Shown here: positions 55,811 to 64,000 of the stretch, piece after piece
Layout: every line of letters begins with the position of its first letter
Position numbering within the stretch: position 1 is the first letter of the stretch
Assembly (NCBI RefSeq): GCF_001905885.1
Contig: NZ_LIYH01000005.1
Location: forward strand, 762,398-826,397
Source of the DNA: Streptomyces sp. CB03234
GTDB lineage: Bacteria > Actinomycetota > Actinomycetes > Streptomycetales > Streptomycetaceae
Direction of reading: 5' to 3'
Length of the DNA stretch: 64,000 bases
Position numbers and translations under genes: made by a program
The notes under the pieces: generated by a model
Database searches by the model: none
Seen by the model: the letters and a program-made list of their open reading frames with translations, nothing else
What the model was told of the DNA's origin: nothing

Positions 55811-57904
55811 TCACCGGCCTGTGCGGGCGGCGCTCAGCAGGGACGAGGTGACCGCCACCAGGGCGCAGCCGCCCAGGGCGATGCCCACCGGGCCCCACGG
55901 GACCGTGATCGTCGCCGGGGCGGACAGGGAGGCCAGGGCCGCGCCGAGCCCGGCGAGGCCGACCGCCGCCACCGCCGCGCCGAGCACCGCGCCGACCGCG
56001 ACCGCGAACAGGGCCTCGCCGGCGACGATCGCGAGGACCTGGGGGCGCGTCGCGCCGGTCAGCCGGAGCGAGCGCAGTTCCCCGCCCCGTACGGACGTGG
56101 CCATCGCCAGGGTGTTGGCGAGGGATATCGCGGTGTAGACGAGGGCGATGCCCAGGACGACGAGGAGACCGAGCCGGGTCTGCGGGCTCGTGCGGGGCGC
56201 CGCCCACGCGTCGGTGGTGGTCACCGTGCCGCCGGTGGCGCGGAGCACGGCGGGGTCGGCACCGGGCGGGAGCCGTACGTCGATCCGGTCGACCGTCGCC
56301 GCGGGGGCGTTGGCGGCCGTGACGTACGGGCCGTTGTCTCCCGTCCCGGTCGCGAGCACCGCCGCGACGCGCAGCGACACCTGCCGGCCGTCGCCCAGCC
56401 ACACGTCCATGCGGTCGCCGACTGCCCGGTTTCCCGACTCGCTGTTCGCGATCTCCTGGTTGATGACGATCGAACCCTCGTCCAGGGCCCGTATGTCACC
56501 CGCCACCATGGGGAGCCGCGCCAGGTCCGCGAAGGCGGCCGGGTCGGTGACCGCCCGTGCCTCGTACCGGACGACGGCGGACTCTCCGTCACGGATGAAG
56601 ACACCGGTGGACGCGGTGGGGGAGAGGGTGGCGCCCGGGACGCGTACCGGCTTCAGGTTCTCACCCGTCACCACGTGGTCCGCCGCCGTCTGCTGCCGGG
56701 CCTCGGCCGCCTTCGACGCGGTCACCGTCTCGGCCGAGCCGAGCAAGGACCCGGCCAGCGCGACGGTGACCAGGACGGGTGCGGCGACGGCGGCGGTACG
56801 GCGCAGGGCGGCGGCCGCGTTCTCCCGCACGAGCATCCCCGTGGCGCCGGGCAGAGGCAGGGCGCGCGCCACGGGACGTACCAGCAGGGGGGCGAGCAGC
56901 GCCACCGCGGTGATCAGCACCATCGGCTGGGTCGTGTACGTCTTGCGTTTGAGCAGGTCCGACGGGTCGGTGAGCAGCGTCCAGGCGAGCAGGGCGGTAC
57001 CCGTGACCAGCAGCGCCGCGCCCAGCAGGCGGCGGCCGAGGGGCAGGACGCCGCTGTCGACGTCGGCCTCGCGCAGGGCCTCCGCCGGGCCGGTGCGCCC
57101 CGCCCGGCGGGCGGCCGCGCACGCGCCGCTGACGGCGACGGCCAGGCCGGTCCAGAAGGCGACGTGGAAGGGCCAGCCGACGGCCCGGATCGTGAACCAT
57201 TCGGGCGCGATCCCGCCCTCGACCAGGACCCTCGCCAGCACCGGCGCGCCCCACGCCCCGAGGGCGCACCCGGCGGCGGAGGCGGCGACCCCGAGGAGGG
57301 CCGCCTCGGTGAGCAGCGCCCGCCGCACCTGCCCGGGCGTCGCCCCGGCCGTACGCAGCAGCCCGAACTCCCGGCGGCGCAGCGCCACCGCGAAGGCGAA
57401 CGTCGACGCGACGACGAACACCGAAACGAAGGCGGTGACCCCGCCGGCCGTGCCCAGCAGGGCGTTCACCGTGACCAGCGCCTCGGCGTCCCGCTCCCGC
57501 TCTGGGTCGGCCTGCCGCCGCTCGTCACCGGTCAGGACCCGGCCGCGGTCGCCGACGACCCGGCGTACGTCCTCGGGATCGGCGTCCACGCCGACGGCGT
57601 CCGGTCGCCCGTCCGTCGCCACCGGCCCGAGCGCCCGCAGTCCGGTGAGCAGTCGCGCGTCCACAGGGTGTGGATGGAACAGCTGGTGCGACACGCGTCC
57701 GACGGTGAGCTTGTCCGTACCGATCACCACTACCGGCGAGGCCGCGAACCGCCGCGGTGCCCGCTCCGGGGCGTCGAACGTCGATGCCAGGCCCAGGCCC
57801 ATGGTCACCAGCAGCCCCACCCCCAGGGCGACGGCGACGAAGCTCCCGGCGAACGTCGTCCAGCGGCTGCGCAGCCCGCTGACCGCGAGGCCCAGGCTCA
57901 GCAT
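55811..57904 (-). CDS. FtsX-like ABC transporter permease
   Basis: The 697-residue protein has an N-terminal helix, a large extracellular MacB-like domain, then two blocks of FtsX core helices (about residues 145-290 and 590-690) and two extra helices in the middle (residues 290-370). This is the eight- to ten-helix form of streptomycete peptide or lipoprotein exporters. ATG 57904 overlaps the ATPase stop by 7 bases, so the subunits are coupled. The exported substrate is not known. Confidence 0.87.
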   Translation of the reverse strand: MLSLGLAVSGLRSRWTTFAGSFVAVALGVGLLVTMGLGLASTFDAPERAPRRFAASPVVVIGTDKLTVGRVSHQLFHPHPVDARLLTGLRALGPVATDGRPDAVGVDADPEDVRRVVGDRGRVLTGDERRQADPERERDAEALVTVNALLGTAGGVTAFVSVFVVASTFAFAVALRRREFGLLRTAGATPGQVRRALLTEAALLGVAASAAGCALGAWGAPVLARVLVEGGIAPEWFTIRAVGWPFHVAFWTGLAVAVSGACAAARRAGRTGPAEALREADVDSGVLPLGRRLLGAALLVTGTALLAWTLLTDPSDLLKRKTYTTQPMVLITAVALLAPLLVRPVARALPLPGATGMLVRENAAAALRRTAAVAAPVLVTVALAGSLLGSAETVTASKAAEARQQTAADHVVTGENLKPVRVPGATLSPTASTGVFIRDGESAVVRYEARAVTDPAAFADLARLPMVAGDIRALDEGSIVINQEIANSESGNRAVGDRMDVWLGDGRQVSLRVAAVLATGTGDNGPYVTAANAPAATVDRIDVRLPPGADPAVLRATGGTVTTTDAWAAPRTSPQTRLGLLVVLGIALVYTAISLANTLAMATSVRGGELRSLRLTGATRPQVLAIVAGEALFAVAVGAVLGAAVAAVGLAGLGAALASLSAPATITVPWGPVGIALGGCALVAVTSSLLSAARTGR

Positions 57905-58632
57905 GAGGCACGCTCCAGGGACTCCAGCCCGGCCATCCGGCCCGCGACCGCCTCGGCGGTGGGCGCGGTCAGCTCGCCGCTCACCCGCCCGTCCACCAGG
58001 AAGACCACCCGGTCCGCGTACGACGCCGCCACCGGGTCGTGCGTGACCATGATGACCGTCCGGCCGTCCCGGTCCACCACCTCCCGCAGCATCCGCAGCA
58101 CCTCCCGGCTCGTCGTGGTGTCCAGCGCCCCGGTCGGCTCGTCACCGAACAGCACGGCGGGCCGCGTGATCAGCGCCCGCGCGACCGCCACGCGTTGTCG
58201 CTGGCCGCCCGACAGCTCGTTCGGCCGGTGCCGCGCCCGGTCGGCCAGCCTCACGCGCGCGAGGGCGGCGCGGACCTCCGTGCGGGACGGCCGCCGCCCG
58301 GCCAGCCGCAGCGGCAGGGCCACGTTCTGCGCGGCGGTCAGCGACGGCAGCAAGTTGAACTCCTGGAAGACGAATCCGATCCGGTCACGCCGCAGCAGCG
58401 TCAGCCGCCGCTCGCTCAGCCCGCCCAGGTCGATGCCGTCGACCTCGACGCGCCCGCCCGACGGCCGGTCCAGCCCGGCCGCGCACTGGAGCAACGTCGA
58501 CTTGCCGGACCCGGACGGCCCCATGACGGCGGTGAAGGACCCGGCACGGAAGTCGAGATCGACTCCGTCGAGCGCGGTGACGTCGCGGTACGCGCGACGA
58601 AGGGCGGTGAGCCGTACGGCGGTTGTGGTCAT
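57898..58632 (-). CDS. ABC transporter ATP-binding protein (LolD/MacB type)
   Basis: The 244-residue ATPase has MGPSGSGKSTLL (Walker A), FVFQEFNLLPSLTAAQNV (Q-loop), ELSGGQRQRVAVARAL (signature), VLFGDEPTGALD (Walker B) and VTHDPVAA (H-loop). It is fused to nothing and pairs with the following permease. The first ATG at 58632 fits homologues. The two-gene unit runs leftward, divergent from the DUF2786 gene with 124 bases between. Confidence 0.95.
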   Translation of the reverse strand: MTTTAVRLTALRRAYRDVTALDGVDLDFRAGSFTAVMGPSGSGKSTLLQCAAGLDRPSGGRVEVDGIDLGGLSERRLTLLRRDRIGFVFQEFNLLPSLTAAQNVALPLRLAGRRPSRTEVRAALARVRLADRARHRPNELSGGQRQRVAVARALITRPAVLFGDEPTGALDTTTSREVLRMLREVVDRDGRTVIMVTHDPVAASYADRVVFLVDGRVSGELTAPTAEAVAGRMAGLESLERASC

Positions 58633-58756
58633 GGCTCAAGCGAACCGCTTCCGGTCGCCGCGATCACGACCACTGGCAGGTGTCTTTGGACTAGGGCCAG
58701 CCCTACCCCTGCGACCATGGAGGCCGGGAACGGCGTACGGGCGAGGAGGCACATTC

Positions 58757-59917
58757 ATGGCAGCGGGGCACGAGGGGGCCGGCAGCGTCGAGCGGGCGTT
58801 CGCCGCCGCCCTGTACGCCGAGGACGACGCCGCCCTCGACACCGGTGCCTCGCTCCTCGCCGCAGACCCGGGCGCCGGCGCGGAACTGGCGCGGCGCGGC
58901 GAGGAGTTCGTCCGCCGGGCGTGGCAGCGCGGCTGGCAGCCGGCCGATGTCGTCCGGCTCGTACGCCGTGACCTGGACGATCACCATGTGCAGCTGGTGT
59001 CGGGGCTGATCGTCGCCGAGACGAGCGCGTACGAGTGGCTGCCGCCCCGGTGGGCCGGGCAGCTCGCCGAACTCGGCGACACCGACTGGCGCGCCGACCG
59101 CTTCTCGTACGCCACGGCCGTGCTGGAGCTGTACCGGCTGCTCGCCCGGCTCCCCGCGATCGAGCCCGTCGGCCCCGCGCCCGGCGTCTCGCCACTGTAC
59201 GCCGCGCCCGTGCACGGCGAGCCGCGCATGCTGGCCCGGATCCGGGCGCTGCTGGCCAAGGCGGAGGCGACCGGGTTCCCGGAGGAGGCGGAGGCGCTCA
59301 CCGCGAAGGCGCAGGAGCTGATGGCGCGGTACAGCCTGGACGAGGCCGCGCTCGCGGCGCGTACGCACAGCGCGGAGGAGCCCGCCGCGATACGGATCGG
59401 CGTCGACGCGCCGTACGAGACGGCCAAGGCGATCCTGCTGGACGCGGTCGCGTCGGCGAACCGCTGCCGGGCGGTGTGGAACGAGGCGTTCGGCTTCTCG
59501 ACGGTCGTCGGCTTCGAGCCGGACCTGGAGGTCGTGGAGATGCTCCACACCTCGCTGCTGGTCCAGGGTATGGGCGCCATGGTCAAGGCGGAGGGGGAGC
59601 AGAGGGCGGGAGGACGCAAGCGTACGAAGACGTTCCGCCAGACGTTCCTGCTGGCGTACGCCCACCGGCTCGGCGACCGGCTCGCGTCCACCTCCCGCCG
59701 CGTCACCGCGGAGGAGCCGACGCTGCTGCCGGTCCTGGCGGCCCGGGACGTGGCGGTCACGGCCCGGGCGGACCGGATGTTCCCCGAAACGACGACGACC
59801 AGGGTTCGGGGCGCCACCGACGAGGCGGGCTGGCACCACGGCACGGCGGCGGCGGACCGGGCGCGGACGGACCACGGGCGGACCGACGGCCGGGGCCGGG
59901 GGCAGCTGCCCAAGTAG
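58757..59917 (+). CDS. DUF2786 domain-containing protein
   Basis: The 386-residue cytoplasmic protein has a helical N-terminal half of unknown type. The DUF2786 motif follows (about residues 155-195): MLARIRALLAKAEATGFPEE, then EALTAKAQELMARYSLDEAAL. A DUF7168-like C-terminal domain completes it. These proteins are often encoded by phages and actinobacteria. The role is unknown; nucleic acid binding is only a guess. ATG 58757 follows GAGGAGG. The C-terminus is rich in Arg, Asp and Gly. Confidence 0.85.
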   Translation: MAAGHEGAGSVERAFAAALYAEDDAALDTGASLLAADPGAGAELARRGEEFVRRAWQRGWQPADVVRLVRRDLDDHHVQLVSGLIVAETSAYEWLPPRWAGQLAELGDTDWRADRFSYATAVLELYRLLARLPAIEPVGPAPGVSPLYAAPVHGEPRMLARIRALLAKAEATGFPEEAEALTAKAQELMARYSLDEAALAARTHSAEEPAAIRIGVDAPYETAKAILLDAVASANRCRAVWNEAFGFSTVVGFEPDLEVVEMLHTSLLVQGMGAMVKAEGEQRAGGRKRTKTFRQTFLLAYAHRLGDRLASTSRRVTAEEPTLLPVLAARDVAVTARADRMFPETTTTRVRGATDEAGWHHGTAAADRARTDHGRTDGRGRGQLPK

Positions 59918-60005
59918 GGCAAGCCCAAGCAGGGCAACCTTAAGCAGGGCAATCCCACGTAAGGGAATCCCAAGTAGAGCAAACCAACCCATTACCCTCG
60001 ACCCC

Positions 60006-62111
60006 ATGAGCTGGCTCCGAGCGCTGAAGGCCACCGCCCGTTCGGGGCTGACGGTCGAGCGGCGGCGCCTGGAGCCGCTGGTCGCGCTGCGCGGGGCCGC
60101 CGGGCTGGCGCTGGTCGTCGGGGCGAGCCTCGCGCTGTTCGGCGCCGGCGTGGCCGTGAGTTCCGCGTTCGGCGCGTTCCAGGCGGCCATCGCCACCTTC
60201 CAGCGCAGCTGGCGCCCGCGTCCCACCCTCGCGCTCGCGTCCGGGGCCAGCCTCGCCGTGTCGACGTTCCTGGGGTACCTGACGGGCGCGCACCTCGTGC
60301 TCTTCCTCGCCCTGCTCGCGCTGTGGACGTTCCTGGCGGGCCTTGCCTGGGCCACCGGGCCCACCACCGGCATCATCGCCTCCTCCAACGTGGCGATCAT
60401 GCTGGTCACCGTCACCCTCCCCACCTCCGTCGCGGATGCCGCCGGCCACGCCGCGATGATCGCCGTCGGGGGCCTGGTCCAGGCGGCGCTCATCGTCCTG
60501 GTCCCCATCCGCCGCTGGGGCGCCCAGCGCGACGCGCTCGCCGACGCGCTGGCCGCCGAGGCCGACTACGCCCGGCGCCTCCGCCACGACCCGTACGCCC
60601 CGTTCGACCCCGTACCGCTCATGACCGCGCGCAGCGCCGCCGCCGTCACGCCCCGCCAGGCCCGCCGCCGCCCCGCCGAGCTGCACGGCGCGCGCGGGCT
60701 CGCCGAGCGCATCCGCCCGGTCCTCGCCTCGCTCGCTGACCCGGCCGTCGGCGTGGAGCGCGAGGGCCCGCAGCGCGACCGGGTGTGCGAACTGCTCGGA
60801 GCCGCCGCCTCCGTACTCGACACCGCCGCCCGCGCCATCCGCCACGGCCGCCCCGCCGGCCTCCCGCCCGCCGCCCTCGCCGTGCTGCGCACGCCCGACA
60901 CGGGCGCCGTCCTGACCGGCCCCGCCCGCCGCGCGGCGACCCGCCTGGCCGCGCTCCTGGAGGACGTCCTCGAGACGGCGACGCCCACGGACCGGGCCGA
61001 GGTGGGCGAGCTGCGGGCGCGCCCGACCCTCCTCCAGCTCGTCCCCGTCGCCGTACGCACCGTCCGGGGCGAACTGCGCCCCGCCTCCCCGGTCTTCCGG
61101 CACGCCGTCCGCGTCAGCGCCGTCGCCACGGGCGGGTACGCCATCGGTACGGCCCTGCCCCTTGGGCATGGCTACTGGGCGCCGATGGCCGCCGTCATGG
61201 CCATGCGCCCGGACTTCACCCAGACGTACTCCCGCTCCGTGGCCCGCTTCTGCGGCACCCTCCTGGGCGTGGCGCTCGCCACGGGCGTGGTCCAGGCGGC
61301 GCACCCGGGCCGGTACACCTCGGCCGCGCTGGCGGTGGCCTGTGCCTTCGGGATGTACCTGCTGATGCGCACGGGGTACGCGGTCGGGCAGGTCTGTGTA
61401 TCGGCGTACGTGGTGTTCCTGCTCGGCATGGGCGGTACGGAGTGGACGCAGACCGTCCCGGAGCGGGTGGTACTGACGCTGCTGGGCGGTGTGCTGGCGA
61501 TGGTGGCGTACGCCGTGTACCCGGCCTGGGAGACGCCCCGGCTGCGTACCCGGCTTGCCGACTGGCTGGCGGCGGACGGGCGGTACGGGGCCTGTGTGAT
61601 CGCCCACTACGCGGACCCGGCGGCGCGCGGCACGGCCGCCGTGCGCGAGACGCTGCTCGCCACCCGGGACGCGCGCGTGGCCTGGCACGAAGCCGTTGAA
61701 CGGGCCGCCCACGAACCGGTCCGGCACCGGGGCCTGTCGCGCACCGCGGCTGCCGACGCGGGCGACGCCCTGGCGCGGCTGGGCCGGGTCGCCATGCTGA
61801 TGGAGGCTCACCTCCCGGACCGCGACGCCGCCCCGCTGCCGGCCGCCGCCGACCTGGCGGAGGCGCTGCGCCACGCCACGGAAGAGGGCGCGAAGGCCGT
61901 CCGGGAACGCCGGGTCCCACGCTGGGGCCCGGTGCGTGACGCCGTCACCCGGTGGGACGCCGACACGGTGCCCGACCCGGTCGTACGCAATGGGGCGCGG
62001 CTGCTGCTGCAGGCACTGGACGCGCTGTCGGACGCCCTTGAGGAGGGGTCTCCTGGGAAGGGCTCTCGGGAGGGCTCCCTTCAGGAGGGGGACAAAAAAC
62101 AGGGGCAATAG
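60006..62111 (+). CDS. FUSC-family membrane transport protein
   Basis: The 701-residue protein has two sets of helices (about residues 25-165 and 365-510). Between them lies a soluble domain, and a C-terminal helical region of 190 residues completes it. Segments GTALPLGHGYWAPMAAVMAM and ARFCGTLLGVALATGVV are typical of the fusaric-acid-resistance/AaeB group. It is likely an efflux or aromatic-acid exporter. ATG 60006 is the only reasonable start. The last 15 codons are Gly/Ser-rich. It is convergent with the lipoprotein gene by one base. Confidence 0.85.
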   Translation: MSWLRALKATARSGLTVERRRLEPLVALRGAAGLALVVGASLALFGAGVAVSSAFGAFQAAIATFQRSWRPRPTLALASGASLAVSTFLGYLTGAHLVLFLALLALWTFLAGLAWATGPTTGIIASSNVAIMLVTVTLPTSVADAAGHAAMIAVGGLVQAALIVLVPIRRWGAQRDALADALAAEADYARRLRHDPYAPFDPVPLMTARSAAAVTPRQARRRPAELHGARGLAERIRPVLASLADPAVGVEREGPQRDRVCELLGAAASVLDTAARAIRHGRPAGLPPAALAVLRTPDTGAVLTGPARRAATRLAALLEDVLETATPTDRAEVGELRARPTLLQLVPVAVRTVRGELRPASPVFRHAVRVSAVATGGYAIGTALPLGHGYWAPMAAVMAMRPDFTQTYSRSVARFCGTLLGVALATGVVQAAHPGRYTSAALAVACAFGMYLLMRTGYAVGQVCVSAYVVFLLGMGGTEWTQTVPERVVLTLLGGVLAMVAYAVYPAWETPRLRTRLADWLAADGRYGACVIAHYADPAARGTAAVRETLLATRDARVAWHEAVERAAHEPVRHRGLSRTAAADAGDALARLGRVAMLMEAHLPDRDAAPLPAAADLAEALRHATEEGAKAVRERRVPRWGPVRDAVTRWDADTVPDPVVRNGARLLLQALDALSDALEEGSPGKGSREGSLQEGDKKQGQ

Positions 62112-62112
62112 G

Positions 62113-62574
62113 TCATGGTTTCGGCGGCACCGCCGCCTTGGTGAGCGTGTCCTCGACCCCGGCGGCCCAGGAGACGACCAGCTTCTCCTTGACCGCGTGC
62201 GCGGAACCCTTCGTACGAGCGGTGTAGCCGTCGTCGCAGGTCAGGGTCAGGGTCAGCGTCACGGTGTCCGTGCCCTGGGCGGTGCCCTGGCAGACGTGCG
62301 CCTCGGCCAGCACCAGGGCGTGGCCCTTCTTGATGGTGAGGCTGACGGGCTTGCCGTCCGTGAGCCCCACCCACGACCCCTCGAACGCCGCCCCGGCCAC
62401 AGGGGAAGGGGAGGCGCTCGGGGGCGCGGTGGGGCTGGTCACGGGTTTCCCGCCGTCGCCGGGGTCGTCGCCGCGCTGCTGGTCCCGGCCGCCGCCGCAG
62501 CCGGCCAGTGCGAGCACGGCAGCCGTGCCCGCCGCCGCGACGATCCCTGCCCGTACGAGCCTGTGCGCGTCCAC
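62113..62574 (-). CDS. Small lipoprotein
   Basis: The 153-residue precursor has a signal (VRAGIVAAAGTAAVLALAGC) with a clear lipobox. A Gly/Asp/Ser/Pro linker follows, then a small beta-rich domain (AFEGSWVGLTDGKPVSLTI, VTLTLTLTCDDGYTAR) with a disulfide-capable Cys pair. No family is recognised. GTG 62574 follows GGGGAGA; an upstream TTG frame is less likely. It lies on the same strand as the ribosomal genes but 60 bases downstream of them, so it may be co-transcribed. Confidence 0.7.
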   Translation of the reverse strand: MDAHRLVRAGIVAAAGTAAVLALAGCGGGRDQQRGDDPGDGGKPVTSPTAPPSASPSPVAGAAFEGSWVGLTDGKPVSLTIKKGHALVLAEAHVCQGTAQGTDTVTLTLTLTCDDGYTARTKGSAHAVKEKLVVSWAAGVEDTLTKAAVPPKP

Positions 62575-62634
62575 GCCACGTCTCCCCAATCGGTGTCGGA
62601 AACGCGCGACAAGCTACCAGTCGGTAGTTCCCTG

Positions 62635-62940
62635 CTACCAGGACGACTTGGTGACCCCGGGCAGGAAGCCCGCGTGCGCCTGCTGACGCACGTTCACCCG
62701 GGACAGCCCGAACTTCCGCAGGTGGCCGCGGGGGCGGCCGTCGACGCTGTCACGGTTGCGTACGCGGGTGGCGCTGGCGTCGCGCGGCTGGCGCCTCAAC
62801 TCGGCCTGGGCGGCGGCCCGTTCCGCATCGGGGGTGCCGGGCCGCCGGATGATGTCCTTCAGCTCGGCGCGCCGGGCCGCGTACCGCTCGACGACCTCCT
62901 TGCGCCGCTCATTGCGCGCGATCTTGCTCTTCTTGGCCAT
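62635..62940 (-). CDS. rpsN: 30S ribosomal protein S14, cysteine-free paralogue
   Basis: The 101-residue protein has the long form of S14, starting MAKKSKIARNERRKEVVERY with the motif NRDSVDGRPRGHLRKFGLSR. There is no zinc-binding CxxC, so it is the zinc-independent variant induced by Zur when zinc is scarce, freeing zinc from ribosomes. The start overlaps the L28 stop. It belongs to the leftward arm of the Zur locus. Confidence 0.96.
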   Translation of the reverse strand: MAKKSKIARNERRKEVVERYAARRAELKDIIRRPGTPDAERAAAQAELRRQPRDASATRVRNRDSVDGRPRGHLRKFGLSRVNVRQQAHAGFLPGVTKSSW

Positions 62941-63176
62941 CAGACCCTCACTCCCCGGGCGCGGATCCGGGCCACGGCGGCCTCGATCCCGATGGTGTCG
63001 ACCGTCTTGATGCCCTTGGTGGACAGGGTGAGCCGGACGTACCGGCCCTCGCTCGGCAACCAGTAGCGCTTGCGCTGGATGTTGGGGTCGAAGCGCCGGG
63101 ACGTACGCCGGTGCGAGTGCGAGATGCGATTGCCGAAGCCCGGTTGGGCGCCGGTCAGCTGGCAGTGGGCGGACAA
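62940..63176 (-). CDS. rpmB: 50S ribosomal protein L28, cysteine-poor paralogue
   Basis: The 78-residue protein reads MSAHCQLTGAQPGFGNRISH, then RRFDPNIQRKRYWLPSEGR. It keeps just one Cys and lacks the zinc CxxC pairs of the housekeeping L28. The start is TTG 63176, because L28 always begins at that position and no ATG or GTG is near; GAGAGGTAGG lies upstream. It heads the leftward unit with S14. The Zur-box is 34 bases before the start. Confidence 0.94.
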   Translation of the reverse strand: MSAHCQLTGAQPGFGNRISHSHRRTSRRFDPNIQRKRYWLPSEGRYVRLTLSTKGIKTVDTIGIEAAVARIRARGVRV

Positions 63177-63210
63177 GGGTGACCTACCTCTCTGAACGCT
63201 GTCTTGGTAA

Positions 63211-63225
63211 TGGAAACCATTTCCA
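63211..63225. promoter_or_regulatory. Zur box
   Basis: TGGAAACCATTTCCA is an almost perfect 15-base palindrome of the TGAAAATGATTTTCA type bound by the zinc repressor Zur. It sits in the middle of the 63-base gap between divergent genes for zinc-free ribosomal proteins, so it could control both arms. Confidence 0.85.
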
Positions 63226-63239
63226 CTTACTCTAACCCC

Positions 63240-63404
63240 ATGGCCCGCAACGAACTCCGACCGATCATCAAACTCCGGTCCACCGCCGGCACCGGCTACA
63301 CCTACGTGACCCGCAAGAACCGCCGCAACAACCCCGACCGCATGACGCTGCGCAAGTACGACCCGGTCGTCGGACGCCACGTCGACTTCCGAGAGGAGCG
63401 CTGA
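63240..63404 (+). CDS. rpmG: 50S ribosomal protein L33, cysteine-free paralogue
   Basis: The 54-residue protein reads MARNELRPIIKLRSTAGTGY and KNRRNNPDRMTLRKYDPVV, with no cysteines. It is the zinc-independent paralogue expressed when zinc is low. ATG 63240 is only 14 bases after the Zur box, so the message probably has little or no leader. L31 follows after 6 bases. Confidence 0.96.
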   Translation: MARNELRPIIKLRSTAGTGYTYVTRKNRRNNPDRMTLRKYDPVVGRHVDFREER

Positions 63405-63410
63405 CGCGCG

Positions 63411-63668
63411 ATGAAGCCCGGAATCCACCCCCCGTACGAGCCCGTCGTCTTCCGTGACAAGGCGGGCGGCTTCGCCTTCCTGACCCGTTCCACCGCCACC
63501 AGCGACAAGACGGTCGAGTGGGAGGACGGCAACACGTACCCCGTCATCGACGTCGAGATCTCCTCCGCGAGCCACCCCTTCTACACGGGCCAGGCGCGCG
63601 TGCTGGACACGGCGGGACGCGTGGAGCGGTTCGAGCAGCGCTACGGCCGGCGCCACGGGGCCCGCTGA
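63411..63668 (+). CDS. rpmE2: 50S ribosomal protein L31 type B
   Basis: The 85-residue protein is the type B form, reading MKPGIHPPYEPVVFRDKAGG and SSASHPFYTGQARVLDT, without the CxxC of type A. It replaces zinc-containing L31 under zinc starvation. ATG 63411 follows GAGAGGAG inside the end of rpmG. The stop overlaps the ATG of the CobW-like gene. Confidence 0.96.
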   Translation: MKPGIHPPYEPVVFRDKAGGFAFLTRSTATSDKTVEWEDGNTYPVIDVEISSASHPFYTGQARVLDTAGRVERFEQRYGRRHGAR

Positions 63669-64000
63669 TGCTGTCCGTCGCTCTTGTCGGCGGGCTGCAC
63701 TCCGAGGCCCGCGCGGCCGCGGTCGAGCGGCTGCTCGCCACCGTTCCCGGCAGCGTGGCGCTCCACCACGACCTGGCGGCCGCCGCCGAGCGGGGCACGG
63801 TCACCCGGACCGTGCGCGACGCGACCGGCGTCCTGTCGACGGACGTGGCGCCGCTGGTCAACGACTGCGCGTGCTGCGCGCTGCGCGAGGACCTGGTGCC
63901 CGAGCTGGAGCGGCTCGCCGACAGTGTTTTCGACGGGGCGACCCGGCTCGCGGTCGTCGAGCTGTGGGACTCGGTCGAGCCCAAGGCGATGGCCGAGGTC
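63668..64000 (+). CDS. CobW-family (G3E GTPase-like) protein, N-terminal part
   Basis: The 111 codons present read MLSVALVGGLHSEARAAAV. They include the family cysteines in VNDCACCALREDLVPEL, which resembles the metal-binding CxCC motif of COG0523 zinc chaperones. The P-loop normally at residues 5-15 (GxxGSGKT) is not recognisable: the line is VGGLHSEARAAAVERLL. Either nucleotide binding is lost or the fold has diverged. Its place at the end of a Zur-controlled ribosomal operon suggests a role in zinc allocation. The gene continues beyond the right edge. Confidence 0.78.
   Translation, partial: MLSVALVGGLHSEARAAAVERLLATVPGSVALHHDLAAAAERGTVTRTVRDATGVLSTDVAPLVNDCACCALREDLVPELERLADSVFDGATRLAVVELWDSVEPKAMAEV

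Overview
The window is high-GC chromosomal DNA from a Streptomyces. The evidence is the codon use, frequent GTG and TTG starts with 4-base start/stop overlaps, and the presence of BldG, rodlins, chaplins, a MelC tyrosinase pair and a TTG-started TopA with a lysine-rich tail. No insertion sequence, prophage, integrase or CRISPR array was seen.

Left part (1-29,900): a conserved core block. After the edge of a SulP transporter, a secreted deacetylase and a P-loop ATPase comes a run in the order I recall around S. coelicolor SCO3559-SCO3540: a Fic-like protein, a HAD phosphatase, a Ssd/tad pilus operon, a DUF1998 helicase, bldG with its anti-sigma partner, H+-pyrophosphatase, a lipoprotein, a methyltransferase, topA, a membrane/thymidylate-kinase/coiled-coil fusion, holB, a secreted peptidase and tRNA-Thr. 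The AT-richer gap between the Fic-like and HAD genes folds like a 6S RNA and sits where 6S-like scr3559 is known.

Middle part (29,958-53,940): an accessory, surface-oriented region. It holds a VKOR homologue, a tyrosinase pair, three short chaplins, three unknown secreted proteins, a tightly packed polysaccharide operon (two GT4 enzymes, a phosphoglycosyl transferase, an O-antigen-ligase-like protein, a MurJ-like flippase, a NodB deacetylase, a Wzz-like protein and a GNAT/CelD enzyme) closed by a convergent GH26 hydrolase, a P450, two tandem rodlins, and a SigE-family sigma factor with a membrane partner. Two chaplins, the first rodlin and possibly melC carry sequences that fit the BldN (ECF sigma) promoter pattern CGTAAC-N16-CGTTG. 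This suggests coordinated expression at aerial growth.

Right part (53,943-64,000): a family A DNA polymerase, an ABC exporter pair, a DUF2786 protein, a FUSC membrane protein, a lipoprotein, and a zinc-starvation locus. In that locus cysteine-poor ribosomal paralogues (S14, L28 and, divergently, L33, L31) flank a Zur-type palindrome and are followed by a CobW-family protein that lacks a normal P-loop.

The most notable items are the chaplin-flanked polysaccharide cluster and its glycine-rich insertion in a glycosyltransferase, the shared BldN-type promoters, the 6S-like RNA fold, the double hairpin between bldG and its partner gene, and several degenerate-motif proteins (Fic, CobW, anti-sigma).
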